Positions 1-6,001 of a stretch of DNA of 6,001 bases are shown one piece after another (position 1 is the first letter of the stretch; every line of letters starts with the position of its first letter). The DNA comes from Comamonadaceae bacterium (GTDB lineage Bacteria > Pseudomonadota > Gammaproteobacteria > Burkholderiales > Burkholderiaceae). Where the stretch lies: positions 1-6,001 of the forward strand of contig CANCCJ010000155.1 in the NCBI GenBank assembly GCA_947374535.1, in the 5' to 3' direction. A program made the translations under genes and the position numbers. The notes beneath the pieces were generated by a model. It searched no databases. It saw only the letters and a program-made list of their open reading frames with translations, and was not told the DNA's origin.

Positions 1-24
1 GCATAACCGCTTTGCTATCGCGCC
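1..24 (-). tRNA. tRNA-Cys, 5' part only (cut by window edge)
   Basis: Read on the minus strand, the first 24 nt begin GGCGCGATAGC and contain AAGCGGTTATGC. This is the acceptor 5' strand (7 nt), T8-A9, and a complete short D-arm in which GCA (10-12) pairs with TGC (22-24). The segment closely resembles the 5' part of E. coli tRNA-Cys as I remember it, including the unusual 3-bp D stem. The anticodon lies outside the window, so the identity rests on the D-arm and on the preceding tRNA-Gly(GCC), which also precedes tRNA-Cys in the E. coli glyW-cysT-leuZ operon. A tRNA-Leu may follow outside the window, but that cannot be seen. Confidence 0.75.
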
Positions 25-37
25 ATCTACTTTGACG

Positions 38-63
38 AAAAAGGGAAGCATGGTGTGCTTCCC
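38..63 (-). terminator. Rho-independent terminator-like hairpin between tRNA-Gly and tRNA-Cys
   Basis: On the minus strand a perfect 8-bp stem, GGGAAGCA / TGCTTCCC (63-56 and 50-43), closes a 5-nt loop (CACCA) and is followed directly by five T (42-38). It starts 10 nt after the CCA end of tRNA-Gly and ends 13 nt before the presumed first base of tRNA-Cys. The shape is that of an intrinsic terminator. Its place inside what is a co-transcribed tRNA pair in other proteobacteria means it could be a full terminator, a partial attenuator, or a signal for 3' processing. Confidence 0.75.
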
Positions 64-73
64 TGATCGAATT

Positions 74-149
74 TGGAGCGGGAAACGAGATTCGAACTCG
101 CGACCTCAACCTTGGCAAGGTTGCGCTCTACCAACTGAGCTATTCCCGC
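74..149 (-). tRNA. tRNA-Gly, anticodon GCC
   Basis: A full 76-nt cloverleaf can be folded on the minus strand. The acceptor is GCGGGAA / TTCCCGC with discriminator T73 and encoded CCA (76-74). The D-arm is GCTC/GAGC with loop AGTTGGTA. The anticodon stem is CAACC/GGTTG with loop TTGCCAA, so the anticodon GCC lies at 116-114. The variable loop is 5 nt, and the T-arm is GCGAG/CTCGT with loop TTCGAAT and one G-T closing pair. It decodes GGC and GGT glycine codons. It lies 57 nt downstream of lon on the same strand and just upstream of a tRNA-Cys 5' end. Confidence 0.97.
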
Positions 150-160
150 ATGAGCTTGCT

Positions 161-189
161 ATTCTAGCGCATTTTTCACCTGATTGGTA
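161..189 (-). promoter_or_regulatory. possible tRNA-Gly promoter (good -10, weak -35)
   Basis: The minus strand has TAGAAT (166-161), five of six matches to the sigma-70 -10 consensus. This would place the transcription start near 154, only a few nt before tRNA-Gly. At 17-bp spacing the -35 hexamer is TACCAA (189-184), with just two matches, and no extended -10 TG is present. The putative spacer region carries an inverted repeat, GCGCAT / ATGCGC (194-189 and 172-167). The discriminator is not GC-rich, unlike strongly stringent-controlled tRNA promoters. The call is tentative: the tRNA may instead be transcribed by read-through from lon. Confidence 0.35.
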
Positions 190-206
190 TGCGCGCCAGA
201 AAATTC

Positions 207-2624
207 TTAGTGCTTCACTGCCTCTGGTTTAACACCTGTATCCGCAGCAGGCGTTGCAGTCACTGAGGGCACATCGTCAGGCAAGGGCGTTGGCATTTTT
301 TCAAGCGCTATTTCGAGAACTTTATCGATCCAACGCACCGGCACGATTTCCAAGCCGTTCTTCACGTTTTCTGGAATCTCTTGCAGGTCTTTGACGTTTT
401 CCTCTGGAATCAACACCGTCTTGATGCCACCACGCAATGCGGCCAACAGCTTCTCTTTCAAACCGCCAATGGCCGTGACTTCACCACGCAAAGTGATCTC
501 GCCAGTCATTGCCACACTTGCGCGCACCGGAATACCTGTGAGCGCCGATACCAAAGCAGTCGTCATCGCCGCACCGGCGCTTGGACCATCTTTGGGTGTT
601 GCGCCATCTGGCACGTGAATGTGAATGTCACGTTTTTCAAGCAACTCCTCCGAGATGCCCAAACGACGTGCGCGACTACGAACAACCGTGCGTGCGGCCT
701 CAACCGATTCTTTCATCACATCACCCAGAGAACCCGTGCGTGTGATGGTGCCTTTGCCAATCATGATGGCGGCCTCAATGGTCAACAAATCGCCGCCCAC
801 CTCCGTCCATGCCAAGCCGACCACTTGACCCACTTGATTTTCAGCTTCAGCGCGGCCATAGCTGAACTTACGCACGCCCAAGAACTCTGACAAATTGTCA
901 GCTGTGACTTTGACTTTTGGCTTCATTTGCTTGAGCAACAAAGCCTTGACCACCTTGCGGCAAATCTTGGACATTTCACGCTCAAGCGAGCGCACACCTG
1001 CCTCACGCGTGTAGTAGCGCACGATGTCGCGAATAGCGGCTTCATCCACCGACAGTTCTTCGTCTTTCACACCGTTGTTCTTCATTTGCTTAGGCAGCAA
1101 ATACTTCATGGCGATGTGCGTTTTTTCGTCTTCGGTGTAACCCGACAAACGAATCACTTCCATGCGGTCCAGCAAGGCGGGTGGAATATTCATCGAGTTC
1201 GATGTCGCGACAAACATGACATCACTCAAGTCGTAGTCGACCTCCACGTAATGGTCGCCGAACTTGTTGTTTTGTTCAGGGTCCAACACCTCCAGCAAAG
1301 CGCTAGAAGGGTCACCACGCGAATCCACACCCAACTTGTCAATCTCATCGAGAAGGAACAAGGGGTTGCGCGTGCCAACTTTCGTCAAGCTTTGCAGCAC
1401 CTTGCCTGGCATGGCGCCAATGTAGGTGCGACGGTGGCCGCGAATCTCAGCCTCGTCACGCATACCGCCCAAAGCCATGCGCACGTATTTACGGCCCGTG
1501 GCTTTGGCAATGGACTGGCCGAGCGAGGTTTTACCCACGCCAGGAGGGCCGACCAAGCACAGAATGGGCGCTTTAACTTTGTCCACACGCTGTTGCACAG
1601 CGAGGTATTCCAAGATGCGGTCTTTGACTTTGTCGAGCCCATAGTGGTCTTCGTTCAACACGTCTTCGGCATTGCCGAGGTCGTGTTTGATCTTGGTCTT
1701 TTTGCTCCAAGGCAAGCCCACCAACACGTCGAGATAGTTGCGCACCACCGTGGCCTCAGCCGACATGGGGGACATGAGTTTGAGCTTCTTCAACTCAGCA
1801 TCAGCCTTCTTGCGTGCCTCTTGTGGCATGCGTGCGGCTTTGATCTTTTTCTCGACCTCTTCAATATCCGCACCCTCTTCGCCTTCGCCCAATTCTTTTT
1901 GGATGGCTTTGACCTGTTCGTTCAGGTAGAAATCGCGTTGGTTCTTTTCCATCTGACGCTTGACGCGACCACGGATTTTTTTGTCGACGTTGAGAATTTC
2001 AACTTCACGCTCAATCTGCTCAAACAAGTTGGATAAACGCTCACGCACGGGCGACAAGTCAAGCACAACTTGTTTGCTCTCGAGCTTCAAGGGCAAGTGC
2101 GCAGCGATGGTGTCGGCCAAGCGGCCAGCATCGTCGATGCTGGCAATGGAGGTCAAAATTTCAGGCGGGATCTTCTTGTTGAGTTTGACGTATTGGTCAA
2201 ACTGCTGCATCACTGCGCGTCGCAAAGCTTCGACCTCGCTGCCCGTCTCAGCGGGCAACACCTCAATAGGCGTGACGTGCGCAGTGAAATGTGATTCACC
2301 GTCTTCAATGCCGTCCACTCTGGCGCGTTGCTGGCCTTCGACCAACACCTTCACGGTACCGTCTGGCAGCTTCAGCATTTGCAAAATAGTGGAGACGCAA
2401 CCGACTTCAAACATGTCGGTCACCGCAGGCTCATCTTTGGCGGCAGCTTTTTGAGCGACCAACATGATGCGGCGCTCAGCGGCCATGGCAGCTTCTAAAG
2501 CCTTGATGCTCTTGGGACGGCCCACAAACAATGGAATAACCATATGCGGAAACACCACCACGTCGCGCAGAGGCAACAAGGGCAGTTCAAGAGGCGTAGC
2601 GGGTAGCGGTGGTTGTCCAGACAT
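207..2624 (-). CDS. lon: ATP-dependent Lon protease (endopeptidase La)
   Basis: This 805-residue protein is a cytosolic AAA+ serine protease that degrades misfolded and short-lived regulatory proteins and is active as a homohexamer. The N-terminal substrate-binding domain covers about residues 12-207, with the typical start LPLRDVVVFPHMVIPLFVGR. A charged coiled-coil region lies at about 210-300. The AAA+ module (about 305-590) has Walker A GPPGVGKT (359-366), Walker B LLDEID (424-429), a sensor-1-type TSN (474-476) and sensor-2 GVR (543-545). The protease domain (about 595-780) has catalytic Ser682 in DGPSAG and Lys725 in GGLKEK, 43 residues apart as in E. coli Lon (S679/K722). The protein is about 20 residues longer than E. 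coli Lon, because of a Pro/Ala/Thr/Val-rich tail after about residue 777. ATG is preceded by a good SD, and the N-terminus aligns with the family. A terminator separates it from clpX. Confidence 0.98.
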   Translation of the reverse strand: MSGQPPLPATPLELPLLPLRDVVVFPHMVIPLFVGRPKSIKALEAAMAAERRIMLVAQKAAAKDEPAVTDMFEVGCVSTILQMLKLPDGTVKVLVEGQQRARVDGIEDGESHFTAHVTPIEVLPAETGSEVEALRRAVMQQFDQYVKLNKKIPPEILTSIASIDDAGRLADTIAAHLPLKLESKQVVLDLSPVRERLSNLFEQIEREVEILNVDKKIRGRVKRQMEKNQRDFYLNEQVKAIQKELGEGEEGADIEEVEKKIKAARMPQEARKKADAELKKLKLMSPMSAEATVVRNYLDVLVGLPWSKKTKIKHDLGNAEDVLNEDHYGLDKVKDRILEYLAVQQRVDKVKAPILCLVGPPGVGKTSLGQSIAKATGRKYVRMALGGMRDEAEIRGHRRTYIGAMPGKVLQSLTKVGTRNPLFLLDEIDKLGVDSRGDPSSALLEVLDPEQNNKFGDHYVEVDYDLSDVMFVATSNSMNIPPALLDRMEVIRLSGYTEDEKTHIAMKYLLPKQMKNNGVKDEELSVDEAAIRDIVRYYTREAGVRSLEREMSKICRKVVKALLLKQMKPKVKVTADNLSEFLGVRKFSYGRAEAENQVGQVVGLAWTEVGGDLLTIEAAIMIGKGTITRTGSLGDVMKESVEAARTVVRSRARRLGISEELLEKRDIHIHVPDGATPKDGPSAGAAMTTALVSALTGIPVRASVAMTGEITLRGEVTAIGGLKEKLLAALRGGIKTVLIPEENVKDLQEIPENVKNGLEIVPVRWIDKVLEIALEKMPTPLPDDVPSVTATPAADTGVKPEAVKH

Positions 2625-2630
2625 GGTCAG

Positions 2631-2636
2631 CCTTCC
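2631..2636 (-). promoter_or_regulatory. lon ribosome binding site
   Basis: GGAAGG on the minus strand lies 6 nt before the lon ATG. It supports the start at 2624 and sits only 3 nt after the U-tract of the clpX terminator. Its last three bases (AGG) can also pair with a segment in the terminator loop and stem, as described under findings. Confidence 0.8.
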
Positions 2637-2639
2637 AGT

Positions 2640-2670
2640 AAAAAAGGGACAGGCTGTTTTGCACTGTCCC
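2640..2670 (-). terminator. Rho-independent terminator after clpX, before lon
   Basis: On the minus strand GGGACAG (2670-2664) pairs with CTGTCCC (2652-2646) in a perfect 7-bp stem. A further two GC pairs are possible after a bulged T. Six T (2645-2640) follow directly. It begins 12 nt after the clpX stop codon, so it fits as the end of the tig-clpP-clpX transcript. It lies within the 58-nt gap to lon, leaving only 15 nt between the U-tract and the lon ATG. Lon therefore needs read-through or a promoter that I cannot identify. Confidence 0.85.
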
Positions 2671-2682
2671 CGAGTTCAATCA

Positions 2683-3948
2683 TCAAGCCTTTTTGGCGGT
2701 CTCTCGGTACACCAACAAAGGAGGTTTGTTTTCTTCAATGGTGGCCTCGTCAACCACCACTTTTTCGACATTGGCCGAATTCGGTAATTCGTACATGGTG
2801 TCAATCAACGATTGTTCAAGGATAGAGCGCAAACCACGTGCCCCCGTCTTGCGCGCCAAAGCTTTTTTAGCAATCGCACGCAATGCGGCTGGGCGAATCT
2901 CCAGCTCTGCGCCTTCCATAGCCAAGAGCTTGCTGTATTGCTTGACCAAAGCGTTCTTAGGCTCGGTCAAGATTTGTACCAGCGCATCTTCGGTCAACTC
3001 GGCCAAAGCAGCGATCACGGGCATGCGACCCACCAGTTCAGGGATCAGCCCGAACTTGATGATGTCTTGTGGTTCGACTTCGCCAAACACTTCCGTCAGG
3101 CTGCGTGTTTCTTTGCTCTTCACCGAAGCGCCAAAGCCAATACCCGACGCCTCTGTGCGGTTCTCGATGACTTTTTCAAGCCCAGCGAACGCGCCGCCAC
3201 AGATGAATAAGATGTTGGTCGTGTCGATTTGCAAGAAGTCTTGGTTGGGATGCTTGCGACCACCTTGGGGTGGAATGCTCGCCATCGTGCCTTCGATCAA
3301 CTTGAGCAAGGCTTGTTGCACGCCCTCGCCCGACACATCACGGGTGATGGACGGGTTGTCAGACTTGCGTGAAATCTTGTCGATTTCATCGATATAGACG
3401 ATGCCGCGCTGTGCGCGCGCCACGTCGTAATCACATGTTTGCAACAACTTTTGGATGATGTTTTCGACGTCTTCACCCACATAACCGGCTTCGGTCAAGG
3501 TGGTGGCATCGGCCATCACAAAGGGCACATCCAACATACGCGCCAAAGTCTGCGCCAGCAGCGTCTTGCCTGAGCCCGTGGGGCCAATCAACAAGATGTT
3601 GCTTTTGGTCAGCTCGACATCGTCCTTCTTAGACGACTCTTTGTGCTTCAAACGTTTGTAGTGGTTGTACACCGCCACTGCCAAGGTGCGCTTGGCGGGC
3701 TCTTGGCCAATGACGTAATTGTCAAGATTGGCTTTGATTTCCGCTGGTGTGGGCAGATCACTGCCCTTTTCTTTGGCGGCTTCTAGGCCTGGCAACTCGT
3801 CACGGATGATTTCATTGCACAAATCAATGCACTCATCGCAAATAAAGACCGAAGGCCCTGCGATGAGTTTTTTGACTTCGTGCTGACTCTTACCGCAAAA
3901 GGTGCAATAGAGCGTTTTTTCGCCAGAAGCGTTTTTTTTATCAGCCAT
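2683..3948 (-). CDS. clpX: ATP-dependent Clp protease, ATP-binding subunit ClpX
   Basis: This 421-residue protein is the hexameric AAA+ unfoldase that recognises tagged substrates (ssrA-type and others) and threads them into ClpP. The N-terminal zinc-binding domain has the four cysteines C15, C18, C37 and C40. The AAA+ part shows Walker A GPTGSGKT (122-129), pore-1 loop GYVG (155-158), Walker B IVYIDEID (183-190), the RKH pore loop (231-233), arginine-finger R308 in ELVGRMP, and sensor-2 GARGLR (369-374). The IGF tripeptide (270-272) that docks ClpX on ClpP is present, so the partnership with the neighbouring clpP is intact. Length is normal for the family. The gene starts 35 nt after clpP and probably shares its transcript. 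Unusually, no Shine-Dalgarno sequence is visible before the ATG, and codons 4-6 contain an uninterrupted A8 run. The start is still well supported, since the zinc domain begins only 14 residues in. Confidence 0.98.
   Translation of the reverse strand: MADKKNASGEKTLYCTFCGKSQHEVKKLIAGPSVFICDECIDLCNEIIRDELPGLEAAKEKGSDLPTPAEIKANLDNYVIGQEPAKRTLAVAVYNHYKRLKHKESSKKDDVELTKSNILLIGPTGSGKTLLAQTLARMLDVPFVMADATTLTEAGYVGEDVENIIQKLLQTCDYDVARAQRGIVYIDEIDKISRKSDNPSITRDVSGEGVQQALLKLIEGTMASIPPQGGRKHPNQDFLQIDTTNILFICGGAFAGLEKVIENRTEASGIGFGASVKSKETRSLTEVFGEVEPQDIIKFGLIPELVGRMPVIAALAELTEDALVQILTEPKNALVKQYSKLLAMEGAELEIRPAALRAIAKKALARKTGARGLRSILEQSLIDTMYELPNSANVEKVVVDEATIEENKPPLLVYRETAKKA
3932..3939 (-). repeat. A8 homopolymer in clpX codons 4-6
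   Basis: Eight consecutive A on the minus strand encode Lys-Lys and the first two bases of Asn (AAA AAA AAC) close to the clpX start. A second run of six A lies at 3920-3915. Such tracts are known sites of polymerase slippage. Here the tract may also help initiation by keeping the start region unstructured, which is an inference. Confidence 0.6.
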
Positions 3949-3983
3949 GTCGTTGCGTGTGTTGGATGAAGACGATGTGTCGT

Positions 3984-4592
3984 TTAAGCACGCTTGCTGA
4001 TCACTTGATCAATCAAACCGTACTCTTTGGATTCGTCGGCACTCAAATAGTAATCGCGCTCAGTGTCGCGCTCAATTTTCTCAAGCGGCTGACCGGTGCG
4101 CTCAGACAAGATACGGTTCAATTGGTCGCGCGTCTTCAAGATTTCACGGGCGTGAATCTCGATTTCTGTCGCTTGACCACGTGCTCCGCCCAATGGCTGG
4201 TGAATCATGACTTTCGAGTTAGGCAGCGAGAACCGCTTGCCCTTCTCGCCTGCGGCCAACAAGAATGCGCCCATGCTAGCGGCCATGCCGATGCACAGCG
4301 TAGACACATGGGGTTTGATGAAGTTCATGGTGTCGAAGATCGACATGCCAGCACTCACAGACCCGCCGGGAGAGTTGATGTAGAGCGAGATGTCCTTATC
4401 GGGGTTCTCGCTCTCAAGGAACAACAACTGAGCCACCACCAAATTGGCAGTTTGATCATTGACTTCGCCCACCAAGAAGATCACGCGCTCTTTGAGCAAA
4501 CGTGAATAGATGTCATAAGACCGCTCGCCGCGGCCCGACTGCTCAATCACCATTGGGACCATGCCCAAGGCTTGTGTATCCAGTGCGCTCAT
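3984..4592 (-). CDS. clpP: ATP-dependent Clp protease, proteolytic subunit ClpP
   Basis: This 202-residue protein is the serine peptidase that forms a double-heptamer chamber and degrades proteins fed in by ClpX (or ClpA). The catalytic triad is visible: Ser106 in GMAASMGAF, His131 in VMIHQP and Asp180 in TERDYYLSA. The spacings of 25 and 49 residues equal those of E. coli ClpP (S111/H136/D185 in precursor numbering). The oxyanion-region motif SPGGSVSAG (74-82) is present. A short N-terminal stretch before about residue 15 probably corresponds to the self-cleaved propeptide. The ATG is preceded by AAGGA with a 6-nt spacer. The gene lies 20 nt after tig and 35 nt before clpX on the same strand, matching the classic tig-clpP-clpX operon. 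Length and motifs show no defect. Confidence 0.98.
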   Translation of the reverse strand: MSALDTQALGMVPMVIEQSGRGERSYDIYSRLLKERVIFLVGEVNDQTANLVVAQLLFLESENPDKDISLYINSPGGSVSAGMSIFDTMNFIKPHVSTLCIGMAASMGAFLLAAGEKGKRFSLPNSKVMIHQPLGGARGQATEIEIHAREILKTRDQLNRILSERTGQPLEKIERDTERDYYLSADESKEYGLIDQVISKRA

Positions 4593-4598
4593 GTTGTT

Positions 4599-4603
4599 TC
4601 CTT
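4599..4603 (-). promoter_or_regulatory. clpP ribosome binding site
   Basis: AAGGA on the minus strand, 6 nt before the ATG at 4592, lies in the 20-nt gap after the tig stop codon. It supports the chosen clpP start and close coupling to tig. Confidence 0.7.
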
Positions 4604-4612
4604 GTAGGAGGA

Positions 4613-5923
4613 TCAGGCTTGACCCATCAATTCGTCGAATGAAATCGCTTTGGCGTTGACCTTAGCTTTAGACAAGATGAAGTCAGTTACGTTGTTTTCA
4701 ATGACGATGGCTTCAACTTCGCCCAAACGGCTCATGTCACTGTAGTACCAACGCACCACATCTGCTGGCTTCTCGTAGCTAGAGGCCAATTCTTCGATGT
4801 GTGCTTTGATTTGCTCAGCCGTGGCTTGCAAGTTGTTGGCGCGCACCAAATCAGCCACGACCAAGCCCATGCGCACGCGCTTTTCAGCTTGTGGGCGGAA
4901 CACGTCGTCAGGGATCGGTGCTTTGTCAGCGTCTTTGATGCCACGGGCCTTCAAGTCAGCGCGAGCACCTTCGATCATGCGGTCGAGTTCGGCTTGCACG
5001 CTGGCGTTTGGCAAGTCGAGCTCGGCTTTGGTCGCCACAGCGTCCAAGGCTGCTTGCTTGTTGCGGCCCAACAAACGGAACTTCACTTCGCGCTCGAGGT
5101 TATTTTTGATGTCAGCGCGCAAACCAGCGACGGTAGCCTCAGCAACGCCCAAAGACTTGGCCAATTCGTCGTTCACTTCTGGCAAGTGAGCGGCCTCGAC
5201 TTTCTTCAAAGTCACCAAGAAATCGGATTGCTTGCCGGCCACGTCTTTGCCGTGGTAGTCGGCGGGGAAGCTCAATGGAAAAGTCTTGCTTTCGCCAGAC
5301 TTCATGCCGCGCACGGCATCTTCAAATTCTTTGAGCATCTGGCCTTCGCCGAGCAGGAACTGGAAGTCTTCAGCTTTGCCACCTTGGAAGGGTTCGCCGT
5401 CGATCTTGCCTTCGAAGTCGATGGTCACGCGATCGCTGTCTTGTGCTGCACCGTCCAAACCACGTTGGGCAAAGGTACGGCGTTGCTTGCGCAAGATGTC
5501 AATGGTTTTGTCAATGGCGGCGTCTGTGACTTCTGCATCCACTTTGTCCACTTCAACGCTGGCCAAGTCGGCAAATTTCACTTCTGGGTACACCTCAAAA
5601 ATGGCGTCGAATTGCATTTCGCCTTCAGGTGCGCCTTCTTTTTCAGTGATGCGGGGTTGGCCAGCGACGCGCAATTTGGCTTCGTTGGTGGCCACAGCAA
5701 ATGCCTCACCCACTTTGTCGTTCATCACTTCGAACTGGGTCGAGTAGCCGTAACGTTGGGCCACGATGTTCATGGGCACTTTGCCTGGGCGGAAGCCGTC
5801 AATCTTGACTTGGCGAGCCACGCGCTTCAAACGCACGTCCACTTCCTTGGCAATGACATCCACAGGCAACGTCAAAGTAATTTTGCGTTCCAGCTTTTCC
5901 AAAGTTTCAACGGTCACGGCCAT
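4613..5923 (-). CDS. tig: trigger factor, ribosome-associated chaperone and peptidyl-prolyl isomerase
   Basis: This 436-residue protein binds at the ribosomal exit tunnel and shields nascent chains; E. coli trigger factor has 432 residues. The N-terminal ribosome-binding domain (about 1-115) carries the signature GFRPGKVP at residues 43-50, the same position as GFRKGKVP in E. coli. Residue 46 is Pro here instead of Lys. The FKBP-type isomerase domain (about 155-245) is recognisable from [25 protein letters not shown] and [13 protein letters not shown]. The helical substrate-cradling domain runs from about 248 to 420, with a short tail ending in ELMGQA. The ATG follows a strong SD (AGGAG, 7-nt spacer). 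It is the first protein gene of the tig-clpP-clpX group and lies 61 nt after a tRNA 3' end. No clear sigma-70 promoter is visible in that gap, so it may be co-transcribed with the tRNA. Confidence 0.98.
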   Translation of the reverse strand: MAVTVETLEKLERKITLTLPVDVIAKEVDVRLKRVARQVKIDGFRPGKVPMNIVAQRYGYSTQFEVMNDKVGEAFAVATNEAKLRVAGQPRITEKEGAPEGEMQFDAIFEVYPEVKFADLASVEVDKVDAEVTDAAIDKTIDILRKQRRTFAQRGLDGAAQDSDRVTIDFEGKIDGEPFQGGKAEDFQFLLGEGQMLKEFEDAVRGMKSGESKTFPLSFPADYHGKDVAGKQSDFLVTLKKVEAAHLPEVNDELAKSLGVAEATVAGLRADIKNNLEREVKFRLLGRNKQAALDAVATKAELDLPNASVQAELDRMIEGARADLKARGIKDADKAPIPDDVFRPQAEKRVRMGLVVADLVRANNLQATAEQIKAHIEELASSYEKPADVVRWYYSDMSRLGEVEAIVIENNVTDFILSKAKVNAKAISFDELMGQA

Positions 5924-5930
5924 GTGGTTT

Positions 5931-5935
5931 CTCCT
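5931..5935 (-). promoter_or_regulatory. tig ribosome binding site
   Basis: AGGAG on the minus strand, 7 nt before the tig ATG, is close to the ideal Shine-Dalgarno sequence and spacing. It fits strong translation of an abundant chaperone. Confidence 0.85.
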
Positions 5936-5949
5936 AAATTGGCATGTTT

Positions 5950-5974
5950 AGCAGCGGCCTTTTGGCCGCTTGCT
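5950..5974 (-). other. stable hairpin in the leader between tRNA and tig
   Basis: On the minus strand AGCGGCC (5970-5964) pairs perfectly with GGCCGCT (5959-5953) around an AAAA loop. Three more pairs (AGC/GCT) extend the stem past one bulged A, for 10 bp in total. It lies 10 nt after the tRNA CCA end and 26 nt before the tig ATG. No U-tract follows on either strand, so it is not a standard intrinsic terminator. It may mark or protect the 5' end of tig mRNA after tRNA processing, or cause pausing; both roles are inference. Confidence 0.65.
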
Positions 5975-5984
5975 ATGAATCAAG

Positions 5985-6001
5985 TGGTGCGCGGGGCGGG
6001 A
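5985..6001 (-). tRNA. tRNA 3' end, probably tRNA-Leu (cut by window edge)
   Basis: The minus strand begins at the window edge with TCCCGC followed by CCCGCGC and ACCA. This parses as T60, the 3' strand of a 5-bp T stem (CCCGC), the 3' strand of a 7-bp acceptor (CCCGCGC), discriminator A73 and encoded CCA (5987-5985). The implied acceptor 5' strand, GCGCGGG, together with A73 fits a tRNA-Leu. I recall a tRNA-Leu upstream of tig in many Burkholderiales. The anticodon is not in the window, so the amino acid is not proven. Confidence 0.65.

Noticed and set aside
74..149. tRNA-Gly as the attachment site of an integrated element
   Set aside because: tRNA genes are common integration sites, but no integrase, direct repeat of the tRNA 3' end or foreign gene is present, and the flanks are housekeeping genes.
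32..232. Short plus-strand open frame over the tRNA-Gly region
   Set aside because: It crosses the tRNA gene, its terminator and the end of lon on the opposite strand, so it cannot be a real gene there.
927..2036. Long plus-strand open frame (369 codons) opposite lon
   Set aside because: It lies wholly antisense to the well-supported lon coding sequence, its product is His/Phe/Val-rich as expected from reading the complement of codons, and no family motif can be seen. It is a shadow frame.
1960..2454. Plus-strand open frame of 164 codons opposite the 5' part of lon
   Set aside because: Ser/Thr-rich, low-information translation fully inside lon on the other strand, with no recognisable domain.
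2640..2720. Heat-shock (sigma-32) promoter for lon
   Set aside because: A CTTGATT -35-like string spans the clpX stop codon, but no CCCCAT-like -10 occurs at 13-17 nt spacing, so the sequence does not support a call.
2693..3397. Plus-strand open frame of 234 codons opposite clpX
   Set aside because: It mirrors the conserved clpX reading frame and has no domain or supporting context.
3957..4505. Plus-strand open frame of 182 codons opposite clpP
   Set aside because: It is antisense to clpP with an intact catalytic triad, and its translation resembles no known protein.
5286..5747. Plus-strand open frame of 153 codons opposite tig
   Set aside because: Ser-rich shadow of the tig frame, with no domain visible.
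1..6001. CRISPR array, insertion sequence, prophage or novel defence system
   Set aside because: No regularly spaced repeats, transposase, phage or effector genes are present. Every long stretch is explained by the four known genes and by tRNAs.

Overview
The window is a bacterial housekeeping protein quality-control locus, read entirely from the minus strand: tRNA (probably Leu, only its 3' end) – tig – clpP – clpX – lon – tRNA-Gly(GCC) – tRNA-Cys (only its 5' end). All four proteins are intact, full-length and carry the expected catalytic residues. The gene order and the protein sequences suggest a betaproteobacterium of the Burkholderiales, most likely Comamonadaceae (Limnohabitans/Rhodoferax-like). 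That placement comes from memory of family sequences, not from a search. Moderate base composition fits a freshwater member of that group but does not prove it.

Layout, in the direction of transcription (right to left). Positions 6001-5985 hold the last 17 nt of a tRNA ending in an encoded CCA. A leader of about 60 nt with a strong hairpin follows. tig (5923-4613) encodes trigger factor, clpP (4592-3984) the Clp peptidase and clpX (3948-2683) its AAA+ unfoldase. The gaps between these three are only 20 and 35 nt, so they look like one operon. Directly after clpX there is a convincing Rho-independent terminator (2670-2640). It ends only 15 nt before the lon start codon (lon 2624-207). Lon is followed by 57 nt without a recognisable terminator. 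Then come tRNA-Gly(GCC) (149-74), another hairpin with a U-tract (63-38) and the first 24 nt of what reads as tRNA-Cys (24-1). The Gly-Cys order matches the start of the E. coli glyW-cysT-leuZ tRNA operon.

How the genes work together: trigger factor meets nascent chains at the ribosome exit tunnel. ClpXP and Lon are the two ATP-dependent proteases that remove misfolded, tagged or regulatory proteins.

No mobile element, CRISPR array, prophage gene, defence system or unknown gene is visible, and I do not see a new biological system. The points worth a second look are regulatory: the terminator placed against the lon ribosome binding site, with a possible alternative pairing that covers that site; a terminator-like hairpin inside a conserved tRNA pair; a clpX start without a Shine-Dalgarno sequence but with an A8 tract; and a hairpin in the leader between the upstream tRNA and tig. 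There is no gene-free stretch over 300 bases.
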